Source of the DNA: an uncultured Clostridia bacterium
GTDB taxonomy: Bacteria > Bacillota_A > Clostridia > UMGS1840 > HGM11507
Assembly (NCBI GenBank): GCA_934403665.1
Contig: CAKRUL010000003.1
Span: 1-19,149, forward strand
Direction: 5' to 3'
DNA length: 19,149 nt
Shown here: positions 8,509 to 17,144 of the stretch, one piece after another
Layout: the number at the start of each line of letters is the position of its first letter
How positions within the stretch are numbered: position 1 is the first letter of the stretch
The notes under the pieces: generated by a model
The model's database searches: none
What the model saw: the letters and a program-made list of their open reading frames with translations, nothing else
Told to the model about the DNA's origin: nothing
Program-made: the position numbers and the translations under genes

Positions 8509-10704
8509 TCAACCCACGATCTCATCCGGATCATCATATGCGGTTCTGGCAGGAATGACCCAAATCATCTGCGTGTTGTTATCCCACTCAACGCGGCAAT
8601 CCAGCGCATCTGTGATATCGCGAAGCTTAAAATAATTGTTGTCATTAATATTATAGCAGGTTGCCTTGATCGGCACACCGTCAAGAGTCAAAAATGCCGA
8701 GGAGGAAAAGGCTGTTCTTTCAGCACCGTCGCCCGGTGTTAATTCACCGCCGACCGAGCTGTAATCATAAAAGCTCAGCATATCAATCGAATTGGTTGCG
8801 CCGTCATATTTAATATCAAAGCTTTTGATGGTTCCGTCAAGGATTTTTGCAATATCTCTGAGCTTAAAGTAGTTGTTGTCATCGATGTTATATGCGACGG
8901 TGTTAAATTTGCGGCCGTCCAGGCAAACCGCCTGCGTTTTTGCAACAGAGTTTTTGCTGAATCCGTTTCCGGGATAATAGGTAAAGGTGTCGTGTGAATC
9001 ATCCTCGTGCACCAAATAGCGAATCTCTCCGTTATAGAAAATAGTGTAGATTTTTCCTGTTATGATCCAAGGATCGATATCGGAAGGATCCACTCCGGGA
9101 TAATCTCTCAGATCCGCGTCACGGTCAAACGAAAATTCTTCAATTCCATATACATTGACCCATTCTCTGTCTTGGATCTTGTTGATATCACCGTTGTTGG
9201 AACGCACCCAATCACTGTACGCTGTCATCTTATTCTCATCAACGTTAATATATCCGTAACGGTACTCTTTCAGCTTTGCAAGCCCTTCGGCAGAATAGGT
9301 CAGCGCGCCCCATTCGCCCCAAGGGGTGTCTACGGACAGAACGCCGATCGGTGCACCGAGCGCCGCCGTGTCCGCCGCGGACAGGGTTTTGGTGAATTCA
9401 TCAAGCTTGCTGGTCGGAATATAGCATTCCTTCGAGTTGAACCAGATTTTTGAATTTGTCCCGTCATAGTCCTTCTCAATCACATCGATTGCCGCGCCTT
9501 TTTTCACCGACCCGACGACCGAAGAACCGTCAGAAATATTACAGTCGGCGGCAGCGATTGCTTTGTATTGCGTGGTCGGCTTTGCGGTGTTTGCGAGCTG
9601 CGCATTCACATACTTCGCTTCCACATAATAAAGGCCTTTCTTATAATAAATCTTATAATGACCGTTCTGCGGCGTGCTGTCTACAATCTGAAGCGACTGA
9701 TTGATTTTATAAACGCCCGATTTGACATAATCCGTACGATCGGGAGTGGTCTTCACCATCAAAAGACCGGTTGCCCTGCCTACCGCTTCAATTTTCGGAG
9801 GCGTTGACACCTGATTGTTAATATCTAAAAGATAACAATTTTGTCTCGGAAGGAAATAGACGCCCGGCTTCCAGCTTGTGAAAGCGGTTCCGTCCTTCTC
9901 GCCGCACTGTCTGATGGTACCGCGCGATTCGTCGACGCCGCCTTCGCTCCATACGGCAACCCATTTCTCGTTATAGGCAACCACTTCAAATTCACTCGTT
10001 GTGGTAACATAAAACGCTGTGTTCGCGTTTGCTTCTGTTCTGCTTCTTTCCGCAAACGGGGGATCATACCCGATTGCTTTCAGCTCATCCAATCTTCTGG
10101 AATGATAGTTCATCGGCGGATTGCCGGGATAGAACGAGGCTTTGACCGAGCCGATTTTTCCCTCATCGCCGATATGTACCACAGCCATTCCCACAAGCGG
10201 CAAGGAAGCGGGGCGGTCGTGCCTTACCCATTCTGTCGGTACCTTTGCATAAAAATTTCTTTCTTTCCCCTCGGTTGTTTTGCTTCCGCCATAGATGTAA
10301 TCAGAAAGAAAGGTCATCTCTATCGCGTGCTGATACTTGTCAGGATCCGAAGTCTCCCATTGTTTGTTTAAATCCTTTTCCGCAGTCTCGGCAGCTTCCA
10401 GAATCGGTGTTGTTTCCCGTGCCGTGGTATACGCAAGGATATATCCGACGGTGCCGTCCTGAAGCTGAATTTTATGAAACTTTCTGTTGTCCTCGCCGAT
10501 GACATAAGGCTCCAAAATCGTCACTCTGGTTCCCTTGTTGACCACACGAATCCCCCCTGAATAAGTGGGATTTTGGGTCACATTGACAGAGCCGCCGTAT
10601 ACAACATAGGCCGTATCGCCCGCCTTTAGCGCGGTTGCAGCAGGCACAACAGTGCAAAGCAGCATAAAGGTGCAAAGCACTGCCGATAACATTTTCTTCA
10701 ACAC
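8509..10704 (-). CDS. Secreted protein with SH3-like modules and two C-terminal stalk repeats
   Basis: A 731-residue exported protein of unknown function. The N-terminus MLKKMLSAVLCTFMLLCTVV is a clear signal peptide, probably cut after PAATA. Residues of roughly 27-95 look like a bacterial SH3 domain (AYVVYGGSVNV, GTRVTILEPY, DGTVGYIL). Two weaker SH3-like stretches follow in the middle (GLLMVKTTPDRTDYVKSGVY and YKAIAAADCNISDGSSVVGS). The C-terminus has two copper-amine-oxidase-N-like repeats, AYNIDDNNYFKLRDIAKILD and CYNINDNNYFKLRDITDALD, common in clostridial cell-surface proteins. There is no sortase motif or membrane anchor, so wall binding is presumably through the repeats. The start is a GTG at 10704, 6 nt after AAGGAGGA; the TTG next to it is also possible. 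It is a single-gene unit with its own promoter and terminator. No enzymatic domain is recognised. Confidence 0.85.
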   Translation of the reverse strand: MLKKMLSAVLCTFMLLCTVVPAATALKAGDTAYVVYGGSVNVTQNPTYSGGIRVVNKGTRVTILEPYVIGEDNRKFHKIQLQDGTVGYILAYTTARETTPILEAAETAEKDLNKQWETSDPDKYQHAIEMTFLSDYIYGGSKTTEGKERNFYAKVPTEWVRHDRPASLPLVGMAVVHIGDEGKIGSVKASFYPGNPPMNYHSRRLDELKAIGYDPPFAERSRTEANANTAFYVTTTSEFEVVAYNEKWVAVWSEGGVDESRGTIRQCGEKDGTAFTSWKPGVYFLPRQNCYLLDINNQVSTPPKIEAVGRATGLLMVKTTPDRTDYVKSGVYKINQSLQIVDSTPQNGHYKIYYKKGLYYVEAKYVNAQLANTAKPTTQYKAIAAADCNISDGSSVVGSVKKGAAIDVIEKDYDGTNSKIWFNSKECYIPTSKLDEFTKTLSAADTAALGAPIGVLSVDTPWGEWGALTYSAEGLAKLKEYRYGYINVDENKMTAYSDWVRSNNGDINKIQDREWVNVYGIEEFSFDRDADLRDYPGVDPSDIDPWIITGKIYTIFYNGEIRYLVHEDDSHDTFTYYPGNGFSKNSVAKTQAVCLDGRKFNTVAYNIDDNNYFKLRDIAKILDGTIKSFDIKYDGATNSIDMLSFYDYSSVGGELTPGDGAERTAFSSSAFLTLDGVPIKATCYNINDNNYFKLRDITDALDCRVEWDNNTQMIWVIPARTAYDDPDEIVG

Positions 10705-10761
10705 AATGATTCCTCCTTTTCTTTTTTTGCGTTGATTGATTCAAATTTTTATATTACAATA

Positions 10762-10790
10762 ATTATATACCATATTGACGCCGTATGCAA
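10762..10790 (-). promoter_or_regulatory. Promoter of the secreted stalk-repeat gene
   Basis: On the minus strand, TTGCAT (10790-10785) and TATAAT (10767-10762) are spaced by 17 bp. They lie about 58 nt upstream of the GTG start, giving a short leader with a strong AAGGAGGA site. No convincing rightward promoter was recognised in the same 148-bp gap. Confidence 0.55.
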
Positions 10791-10852
10791 TTGGGTTTGA
10801 AAAATTTATGCCGAAATCGGAAAAAAGTTTAGAAAGATAAAAGGAGAATACC

Positions 10853-11444
10853 ATGGACAAAAAACCGATCATTCCCACCGATTGTTTTTTTCAGGGCTGT
10901 TACAACCCTGCCTATGAAGAAGAAATCCGCAAGGGAAAAGAAAAATGCTTTCGCTATAATCAACTGTCTCCCAATGACAGAACAGTTTCAGATTCTGAAA
11001 GAGCTGCTCGGAACAGTCGGAAAAGAACCTTATATTACGCCGCCGTTCTGGTGTGATTACGGTTACAATATTCATATCGGCGATTACTTCTATTCCAATC
11101 ATGGGATGATCATTACCGATGGGGCAAAGGTGACCTTTGGGGATCATGTTTTTGTGGCGCCCGGCTGTTGCTTTACGACCGCCGAGCATGCCATTGATCC
11201 CGAAATGCGAAAAGCAGGGATAGAGATTGCAAAACCCATCACCATCGGAAACAATGTGTGGATCGGAGCCCACTCCACCATATTGGCAGGCGTCACCATC
11301 GGGGATCATTCGGTCATCGGCGCAGGCAGTGTCGTCACGAAATCCATCCCGAGCAATGTGGTTGCCGTCGGGGTGCCTTGCAGAGTAATGCGTGAGATTA
11401 CCGAAGCGGATCGAACCAGTTACCCTGTTTATTCAGAAAAATAA
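10853..11444 (+). pseudogene. Maltose/galactoside-type O-acetyltransferase, frameshifted
   Basis: The product belongs to the left-handed beta-helix (hexapeptide) acetyltransferases of the Maa/LacA group, which transfer acetyl from acetyl-CoA to sugars. The ATG at 10853, 6 nt after AAAGGAG, opens the family N-terminus (ending KCFRYNQLSPND). The next family motif, EQFQILKELLG, is in the +1 frame from 10980, so the break lies near 10970-10980. Beyond it all is intact: PPFWCDYGYNIHIGDYF, the catalytic His in TTAEHAIDP, hexapeptide repeats and GNNVWIGAHSTILAGVTIGD, ending at the TAA at 11444. The two frames together give about 197 codons, the normal family length. The downstream ATG at 10974 has no ribosome site. 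A single indel (real or a sequencing error) is most likely; +1 slippage at CCC-A is possible but unproven. Confidence 0.85.
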
Positions 11445-11451
11445 CGGTCAC

Positions 11452-11484
11452 AAAAAGAGCAATCCGAAACGATTGCTCTTTTTT
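11452..11484. terminator. Bidirectional terminator between acetyltransferase and topB
   Basis: A 13-bp perfect stem, AAAAAGAGCAATC (11452-11464) with its complement at 11471-11483 and the 6-nt loop CGAAAC. T runs end it on both strands. It closes the rightward acetyltransferase gene (stop at 11444) and the leftward murB-topB operon (stop at 11535). Its left arm and preceding TCAC closely match the hairpin at 4390-4418. Confidence 0.85.
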
Positions 11485-11534
11485 ACGGTCCGAACGGCAT
11501 GGATGGCAACATCCTCTGCCGGGGGAACGGATTT

Positions 11535-13691
11535 TTATTTCTGTTCCATCGCTTTTTTCATTGCAAGCTCCAGCGCGCTCATGCCGCTGTCCTCCTGCTT
11601 TTGTTTTTTCAGATACTGCTGCACCTGTTTCTTGGACATGCCGGAGGAGGTTTCGCTCATTCTTTTCCGGAACGACTCTTCCCTTTCCCGATAGCCGCAC
11701 TGACAGCGATAGGTTTTTTTCTCGTCTTTTCCGAACAGCTCCATGGTTTTATGGCACTGCGGGCACCGGGCATTGGTCTTGATGCTGACAGTTTCGCGAT
11801 AGCCGCAGTCCCTGTCCTGACAGACCAGCATTTTGCCGCGTTTCCCGTTGACGCTCAACAAAAATTTTCCGCACTGCGGACACACGTTTCCGGTCAGATT
11901 GTCGTGGGTATAGGTTTCCTCGCTGGCGGCAACCGTCTGCACCAGCTTTTTCGCATAGTTTTCAATCTCGCCGATGAAGGCGTCTTTGCGATACTTGCCT
12001 TGACTGATCGCCTCCAGCTGCTGTTCCCATTTTGCGGTGAGAAGCGGCTCGCGCAGATCCTTCGGCGCCAGCTTCACCAGCTGGATTCCCTTGGAGGTCG
12101 GGACAATGCTCTGCCCCTGTTTCTCCACATAGAAAGAGGAAAAGAGCTTTTCGATGATATCCGCACGGGTGGCAGGAGTGCCCAGTCCGCCGCCGATGTA
12201 TTCCTTCATATTCTGATCCGAAAGGAAGGCTGCCGGATGTTCCATCGCGGTCAAAAGTGTAGCTTCCGTGTACCTTGCAGGAGGTTTTGTTAATCCATTC
12301 TTGACTTGAATCTGTTTGCAGGGGTATTCCTCCCCCTTCTTCAGGGAAGGAAGCTCCTGTTCCTCCAGCTCCTCCTCGTCTGCGAAATCATAGACGGTTT
12401 TCCAGCCCTTCTCCACCGTTTCCCTTCCGACAGCGCTGAATTTTTCGCCGCCGGCTTCCATCTCCGCTTTCTGCTGACGGAAGACATAGCTGCCGTAAAA
12501 GCAGGTGAGGAACCGGCGCACCACCAAAAGATAAATGCGCCGCTCATCGGCGGTCAGATCGGAAAGATTCACCGGCTGCTCGGTCGGAATGATGGCGTGA
12601 TGATCCGTTACCTTCGCATTGTTGATACAGCTTTTGGCGATGGCGCGCTTTTTCGCGAGAATGTCACGCACCACCGGCGCAAATTCCCCCACCATCACCG
12701 CTTTCAGCCGTTCCGGAAGCGTGGGAACAATATCGTCGGTGAGATAACGGGAATCGGTGCGCGGATAGGTCAATGCCTTCTGCCGCTCATACAGGCTCTG
12801 CATGATATTCAGCGTCTGTTTCGGAGAATAGCCATACAGCTTGTTGCCGTCTCTCTGCAATTCGGTCAGATCATAGAGCAGCGGAGGCGGCGTCCGCTTT
12901 TCGGCGGTTTTTACGTCAACAATGCGGAAGGAGTGCTGTTTCGCCTTCTCGGCGACGCTCTCCGCTTTCTCCCGGTCAAACACGGCATTCTGCCCTTTGG
13001 CGTCATGCCAGTTGACATGAAACCTTCCGAGGTTTGCCTGCACGGTATAATACTCCTTCGGCACGAAATGCCGGATGGCATCCTCCCGGGCGACAATCAT
13101 CGCCAGCGTGGGAGTCTGCACCCTTCCTGCCGAGAGCTGTGCGTTATACTTACAGGTCAGGGCGCGGGTCACATTCAGCCCCACCAGCCAGTCTGCCTCT
13201 GCCCTGCCCTGGGCGGAGAGATACAGATTCTGATAATCCCTTCCGTCACGCAGATGGGCGAACCCCTGTCGGATTGCCTTGTCGGTCTGAGAGGAAATCC
13301 AAAGCCGTTTGATCGGCTTGCGGAAGCCGGCTTTTGCGAGAATCCAGCGCGCCACCAGCTCGCCCTCTCTTCCGGCGTCGGTTGCGATAATCAGAGAGTC
13401 CACCTCCTTGCTGTGCAGAAGGTTTTTGACCACGCTATACTGCTTTGCCGTCTGCGGAATGACGCAGAGCTCCATCTTTTTGGGGAGCATGGGAAGCGTC
13501 TCCATGCTCCAGGTTTTATATTGCTTGCCGTATGCCTCCGGATCCGCCAGCGTCACAAGATGCCCCAGCGCCCAAGTCACGATATAGCGGTCGCCGGACA
13601 AGAAGCCGTTGCCGTTCTTCCGGCAGCCGAGCACTCTTGCCAGCTCCTTTCCCACCGACGGTTTTTCCGCCAGAACCAATATTTTTCCCAT
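11535..13691 (-). CDS. topB: DNA topoisomerase III (type IA)
   Basis: A 718-residue type IA topoisomerase that passes single strands to decatenate replication and recombination intermediates. The TOPRIM domain opens with KILVLAEKPSVGKELARVLG and contains the acidic triad region ATDAGREGE. LSAGRVQTPTL follows, and the nucleophile Tyr309 lies in LTYPRTDSRYL. GGGLGTPATRADIIEKL is the family motif before the C-terminal part. The tail carries two zinc ribbons (CPQC...CGYR and CPQC...CQCGYR), then a basic, Gln-rich end. The start ATG at 13691 has AAAGGA about 9 nt upstream. It lies 27 nt after the dnaE stop, so it is the last gene of the murB-rapZ-whiA-dnaE operon before the terminator. Plasmid- or ICE-borne topB copies exist, but nothing around it is mobile, so this is taken as the chromosomal enzyme. 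Confidence 0.96.
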   Translation of the reverse strand: MGKILVLAEKPSVGKELARVLGCRKNGNGFLSGDRYIVTWALGHLVTLADPEAYGKQYKTWSMETLPMLPKKMELCVIPQTAKQYSVVKNLLHSKEVDSLIIATDAGREGELVARWILAKAGFRKPIKRLWISSQTDKAIRQGFAHLRDGRDYQNLYLSAQGRAEADWLVGLNVTRALTCKYNAQLSAGRVQTPTLAMIVAREDAIRHFVPKEYYTVQANLGRFHVNWHDAKGQNAVFDREKAESVAEKAKQHSFRIVDVKTAEKRTPPPLLYDLTELQRDGNKLYGYSPKQTLNIMQSLYERQKALTYPRTDSRYLTDDIVPTLPERLKAVMVGEFAPVVRDILAKKRAIAKSCINNAKVTDHHAIIPTEQPVNLSDLTADERRIYLLVVRRFLTCFYGSYVFRQQKAEMEAGGEKFSAVGRETVEKGWKTVYDFADEEELEEQELPSLKKGEEYPCKQIQVKNGLTKPPARYTEATLLTAMEHPAAFLSDQNMKEYIGGGLGTPATRADIIEKLFSSFYVEKQGQSIVPTSKGIQLVKLAPKDLREPLLTAKWEQQLEAISQGKYRKDAFIGEIENYAKKLVQTVAASEETYTHDNLTGNVCPQCGKFLLSVNGKRGKMLVCQDRDCGYRETVSIKTNARCPQCHKTMELFGKDEKKTYRCQCGYREREESFRKRMSETSSGMSKKQVQQYLKKQKQEDSGMSALELAMKKAMEQK

Positions 13692-13718
13692 CGTTTCGCT
13701 TTCCTTTCTGTCAAAGCA

Positions 13719-16700
13719 TTACAAAGGCTTCACGTTTTCCTGCCCCAGCAGGTTTTCCAGAATGCTGACAAGGGTGTCATCCCTCCGCACCCAAAGCGCC
13801 TTTTCCGCCATGGTTTTTTGCTTGTTCTCGGCAAAATAGACATAGACGGGGATATTCCCGTGATACGCCCTCAGCGTTTCCTTCACCTGCGGAAGCGCCG
13901 GGCGGTTTTCCTGTGTGATTTTCAGATACAGGCGGTCAAACCCCTCCTGATATTCATAGATGGAATCCAGATAGAGACAGGGATCCTCATCCTCCCGCTT
14001 GGAGACGGTGCCGTTCACCTCGACGACAAGCCCTTCCCGCAGCTGATGCGAGAACGATTCAAATTTCTGCGGAAAGAGAATGACCTCAATCGATCCATAC
14101 AGATCCTCCAGCGTAAAGAACGCCATGTTGCGGTTCGCCTTGGTCAGCTTATGCCGCACATTGCTCACCAGCCCGACCAGCTTCACCCTGTCGCCGTCGT
14201 GATACTTGGCGCCTTCCTCCTCTCCGCTGTCGGTAATCTCATAGGTATATGCAGTTGCCGTTTTTTCAATGCCGCTTCGGTATTTTTCCAGCGGATGCGC
14301 CGTCAGATAAAGCCCCAGCACATCCTTTTCCATATCCAGCATTTCTTTGGGGAGCGGCTGATTTTTAAACCGGGAGAAATCGACAAACTCCTTGCTTTTC
14401 TCCTGACACTCCACCTCCTGCTCACCGAACAGATCGATCTGTCCGCTCAGGTTATTGCGGTTTTCCTCCTGATAGCCGTCCACAATAATTTCAAAGGTCT
14501 GCAGAATGGGAATCCGGGGTGCAAGCACATCGAAAGCGCCGCCCATCACCATGCCTTCCACCGCGCGCTTGTTCAGATCCTTCGAGGCAAGGCGCAGGGC
14601 AAACTCGTTGAAATTCTTGAATTTTCCCCGTTTTTCACGCTCCTCGATGATATTGCGGACAAAGCTTGCGCCGACATTCTTAATGGCACAAAGTCCATAC
14701 AGAATGTCCTTTCCCTTTGCATAAAATCTGTCCAGACTCTCGTTCACGTTGGGCGGAATGATCCGGATGCCGCACCGCCCGCATTCCGCAATATATTGCG
14801 TGATCTTGTTCGGCGAGCCGATGAAGCTGGTCATCAAAGCCGCCATGAACTCCGGCATGTAATAATGCTTCAGGTACGCCGTCTGGAATGCCAGGATGGA
14901 ATATGCCACCGCATGCGATTTGTTGAACGCATACTTGGCAAACTCTTTGATCTGATGGAAAATCTGCCGTGCGACCGCTTCGGAAATCCCGTTTGCGGCA
15001 CACCCTTCGATAAACAGCTGCTCCTCGCTGTTGAGCACCTCGGTTTTCTTTTTGGACATCGCACGCCGCACAATATCCGCCTTGCCAAGCGAATAGTTCG
15101 CCAGCTTCCGGAAAATCTGCATGACCTGCTCCTGATAGACAATACAGCCATAGGTTGTGCTTAAAATTTCTTCCAGCTCCGCACACAGATAGGTGATTCG
15201 ATCCGGATGCTCTTTGTTTTGAATCAGCCGGGGAATCTGCTCCGCCGGCCCCGGACGGAACACCGAGGTTCCGAGGATCAGATCCTCCAGACAGCTGGGC
15301 TTGAACTCGCGCAGAAAGCGCCGCATTCCATAGCTTTCAAACTGGAAGATGCCCTCCGTCTCGCCGCGCTGGAACATGGGATACACCTGCGGATCGTCAT
15401 AGTCGATGTGATCCAGATCAATGGAGATGCCCCGGTTCTTTCGCACGTTCTCCAGCGTATCGCGAATGACGGTCAGGGTGCGAAGCCCCAGAAAATCCAT
15501 TTTGAGCAATCCCAGCTCCTCCAGGGTCGTCATCGGGAACTGGGTGGTCAAGAAATCGTCGTTTTTGGAAAGCGGAACATATTCATACAAAGGCTTTCCG
15601 GAGATGACGACCCCGGCCGCATGCGTGGAGGCATGGCGCACATGCCCCTCCAGCCCCAGCGAGATTTCCAGAACCTTGCGAACCCGTTCGTCCTCCTCCA
15701 TCAGCCGGCGCATTTCCTTGCGCCCGAGCGCATCCTTCAGCGTGACGTTCAGTCCGTGCGGAATTTGCTTGGCGATATTGTCGCCGATATAATAGGGGTA
15801 CCCCAGCGCACGGGCAACATCCCGCACCACTGCCTTGGCGCCCATCGTACCGAAGGTGACAATCTGCGCCACCTGCTCTTTTCCGTATTTTTTCACCACA
15901 TAATCAATGACTTCTCCGCGCCGCTCATAGCAGAAGTCAATATCGATATCCGGCATTGTCACCCGTTTTTCGTTTAAGAAACGTTCAAACAGCAGATCAT
16001 ATCGAATGGGATCCACCCCCGTGATATACAGGCAATACGCGACGATGCTCCCGGCGGCGGAACCTCGCCCCGGTCCGACCTTAATATCCTGCTCCTTTGC
16101 AAACCGGATAAAATCATGGACGATCAGAAAATAATCCGTGAATCCCATCGACTGGATGACGGAAAGCTCTGTTTGAAGCCGTTTCTGAAGCTGCGGCGTC
16201 ACTTGGGGATACCGCTCCGCCAGCCCTTTTTCGCAAAGCGCCCTCAAATAGTCCTCTGCGCGCACCCCCTCCGGCAAGTCAAACCGGGGCAGATGATAAT
16301 GCCCGAATTCAAATTCCACCTCGCACTGTGCGGCGATGCGCAGGGTGTTTTCCATCGCACTGCGCCGCGTCTCCGGCTCCAGCGAGGCAAATGCCGCCTC
16401 CATCTCCTCCGCCGATTTCAGATACAGCTCCTCCGAGCCGAACCGCATGCGCTTTTCATCGTTCATATTCGTCTGCATCTGGACGCACATCAGAATCTCC
16501 TGCGTCATGGCGTCCTTCTTTTCAATATAATGCACATCATTGGTCGCCGCAACGGGAATGGCACATTCCTTCGACAGCCGTTCCAGTGCCGGAAGAACGA
16601 TTTTGTCCTCCTCCAGCCCGTGATTCTGCAGCTCCAGATAGAAATCTGCGCCGAAGATGCGCTTCAAATCCAAGGCGATCTGCTTCGCCGTTTCCGGCTG

Positions 16701-17144
16701 ACCGTTTAAAATCGCTTTCGGAATGTCCCCTGCCAGACAGGCGGACAGGCAGATCAAGCCCTCGCTGTATTGCGCAAGCACCGTATCATCGATTCTCGGT
16801 TTATAATAAAAGCCCTCCATATAGCCGATGGAACAAAGGCGCATCAGATTCTGATACCCCTTTTGATTCTTCGCCAGCAAAATCAGATGGCTGTATTTCT
16901 CCTCTTTGGATCGCTCAAACCGGGAGCCTCGCGTGATATAGAACTCACAGCCGATAATCGGCTTGACTCCCTGTTTTTTGGCATACTTATAAAAGTCCAC
17001 AACCCCATACATGTTGCCGTGGTCTGTGATGGCGATTGCGCTCTGCCCCAATGCGCGGGCACGGTCAATCAAGTCTTTGATTTTGCAGAGTCCGTCCAAA
17101 AGACTGAACTCGGTATGTACATGCAAATGACAAAAATCGTTCAT
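13719..17144 (-). CDS. dnaE: DNA polymerase III alpha subunit
   Basis: The 1141-residue catalytic subunit of replicative DNA polymerase III (DnaE type). Order: N-terminal PHP domain (HLHVHTEFSLLDG, ITDHGN), palm and fingers (VGPGRGSAAGSIVAYCL), beta-clamp-binding region and C-terminal OB domain (VKLVGLVSNV, EDLYGSIEVILFP). The catalytic aspartates are present: Asp401 and Asp403 in MPDIDIDF (same numbers as in E. coli) and Asp550 in KMDFLGLRTLTVI. There is no built-in exonuclease, so this is not PolC; Bacillota usually carry PolC in addition. The ATG at 17144 follows GGAG by 7 nt and overlaps the whiA stop as ATGA, suggesting translational coupling. The whiA-dnaE adjacency is frequent in Clostridia, though a pfkA gene often follows and topB replaces it here. 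Confidence 0.97.
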   Translation of the reverse strand: MNDFCHLHVHTEFSLLDGLCKIKDLIDRARALGQSAIAITDHGNMYGVVDFYKYAKKQGVKPIIGCEFYITRGSRFERSKEEKYSHLILLAKNQKGYQNLMRLCSIGYMEGFYYKPRIDDTVLAQYSEGLICLSACLAGDIPKAILNGQPETAKQIALDLKRIFGADFYLELQNHGLEEDKIVLPALERLSKECAIPVAATNDVHYIEKKDAMTQEILMCVQMQTNMNDEKRMRFGSEELYLKSAEEMEAAFASLEPETRRSAMENTLRIAAQCEVEFEFGHYHLPRFDLPEGVRAEDYLRALCEKGLAERYPQVTPQLQKRLQTELSVIQSMGFTDYFLIVHDFIRFAKEQDIKVGPGRGSAAGSIVAYCLYITGVDPIRYDLLFERFLNEKRVTMPDIDIDFCYERRGEVIDYVVKKYGKEQVAQIVTFGTMGAKAVVRDVARALGYPYYIGDNIAKQIPHGLNVTLKDALGRKEMRRLMEEDERVRKVLEISLGLEGHVRHASTHAAGVVISGKPLYEYVPLSKNDDFLTTQFPMTTLEELGLLKMDFLGLRTLTVIRDTLENVRKNRGISIDLDHIDYDDPQVYPMFQRGETEGIFQFESYGMRRFLREFKPSCLEDLILGTSVFRPGPAEQIPRLIQNKEHPDRITYLCAELEEILSTTYGCIVYQEQVMQIFRKLANYSLGKADIVRRAMSKKKTEVLNSEEQLFIEGCAANGISEAVARQIFHQIKEFAKYAFNKSHAVAYSILAFQTAYLKHYYMPEFMAALMTSFIGSPNKITQYIAECGRCGIRIIPPNVNESLDRFYAKGKDILYGLCAIKNVGASFVRNIIEEREKRGKFKNFNEFALRLASKDLNKRAVEGMVMGGAFDVLAPRIPILQTFEIIVDGYQEENRNNLSGQIDLFGEQEVECQEKSKEFVDFSRFKNQPLPKEMLDMEKDVLGLYLTAHPLEKYRSGIEKTATAYTYEITDSGEEEGAKYHDGDRVKLVGLVSNVRHKLTKANRNMAFFTLEDLYGSIEVILFPQKFESFSHQLREGLVVEVNGTVSKREDEDPCLYLDSIYEYQEGFDRLYLKITQENRPALPQVKETLRAYHGNIPVYVYFAENKQKTMAEKALWVRRDDTLVSILENLLGQENVKPL

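Noticed and set aside
10775..10803. TTGACG considered as a -35 box for the acetyltransferase
   Set aside because: At 17 bp the matching position reads TGAAAA, a poor -10, and no better pairing was found.
12306..15164. A 952-codon plus-strand open frame opposite topB and dnaE
   Set aside because: It is antisense to two certain genes with intact active-site motifs. Long shadow frames are expected opposite G/C-rich third-position genes. It has no domain signal or ribosome site.
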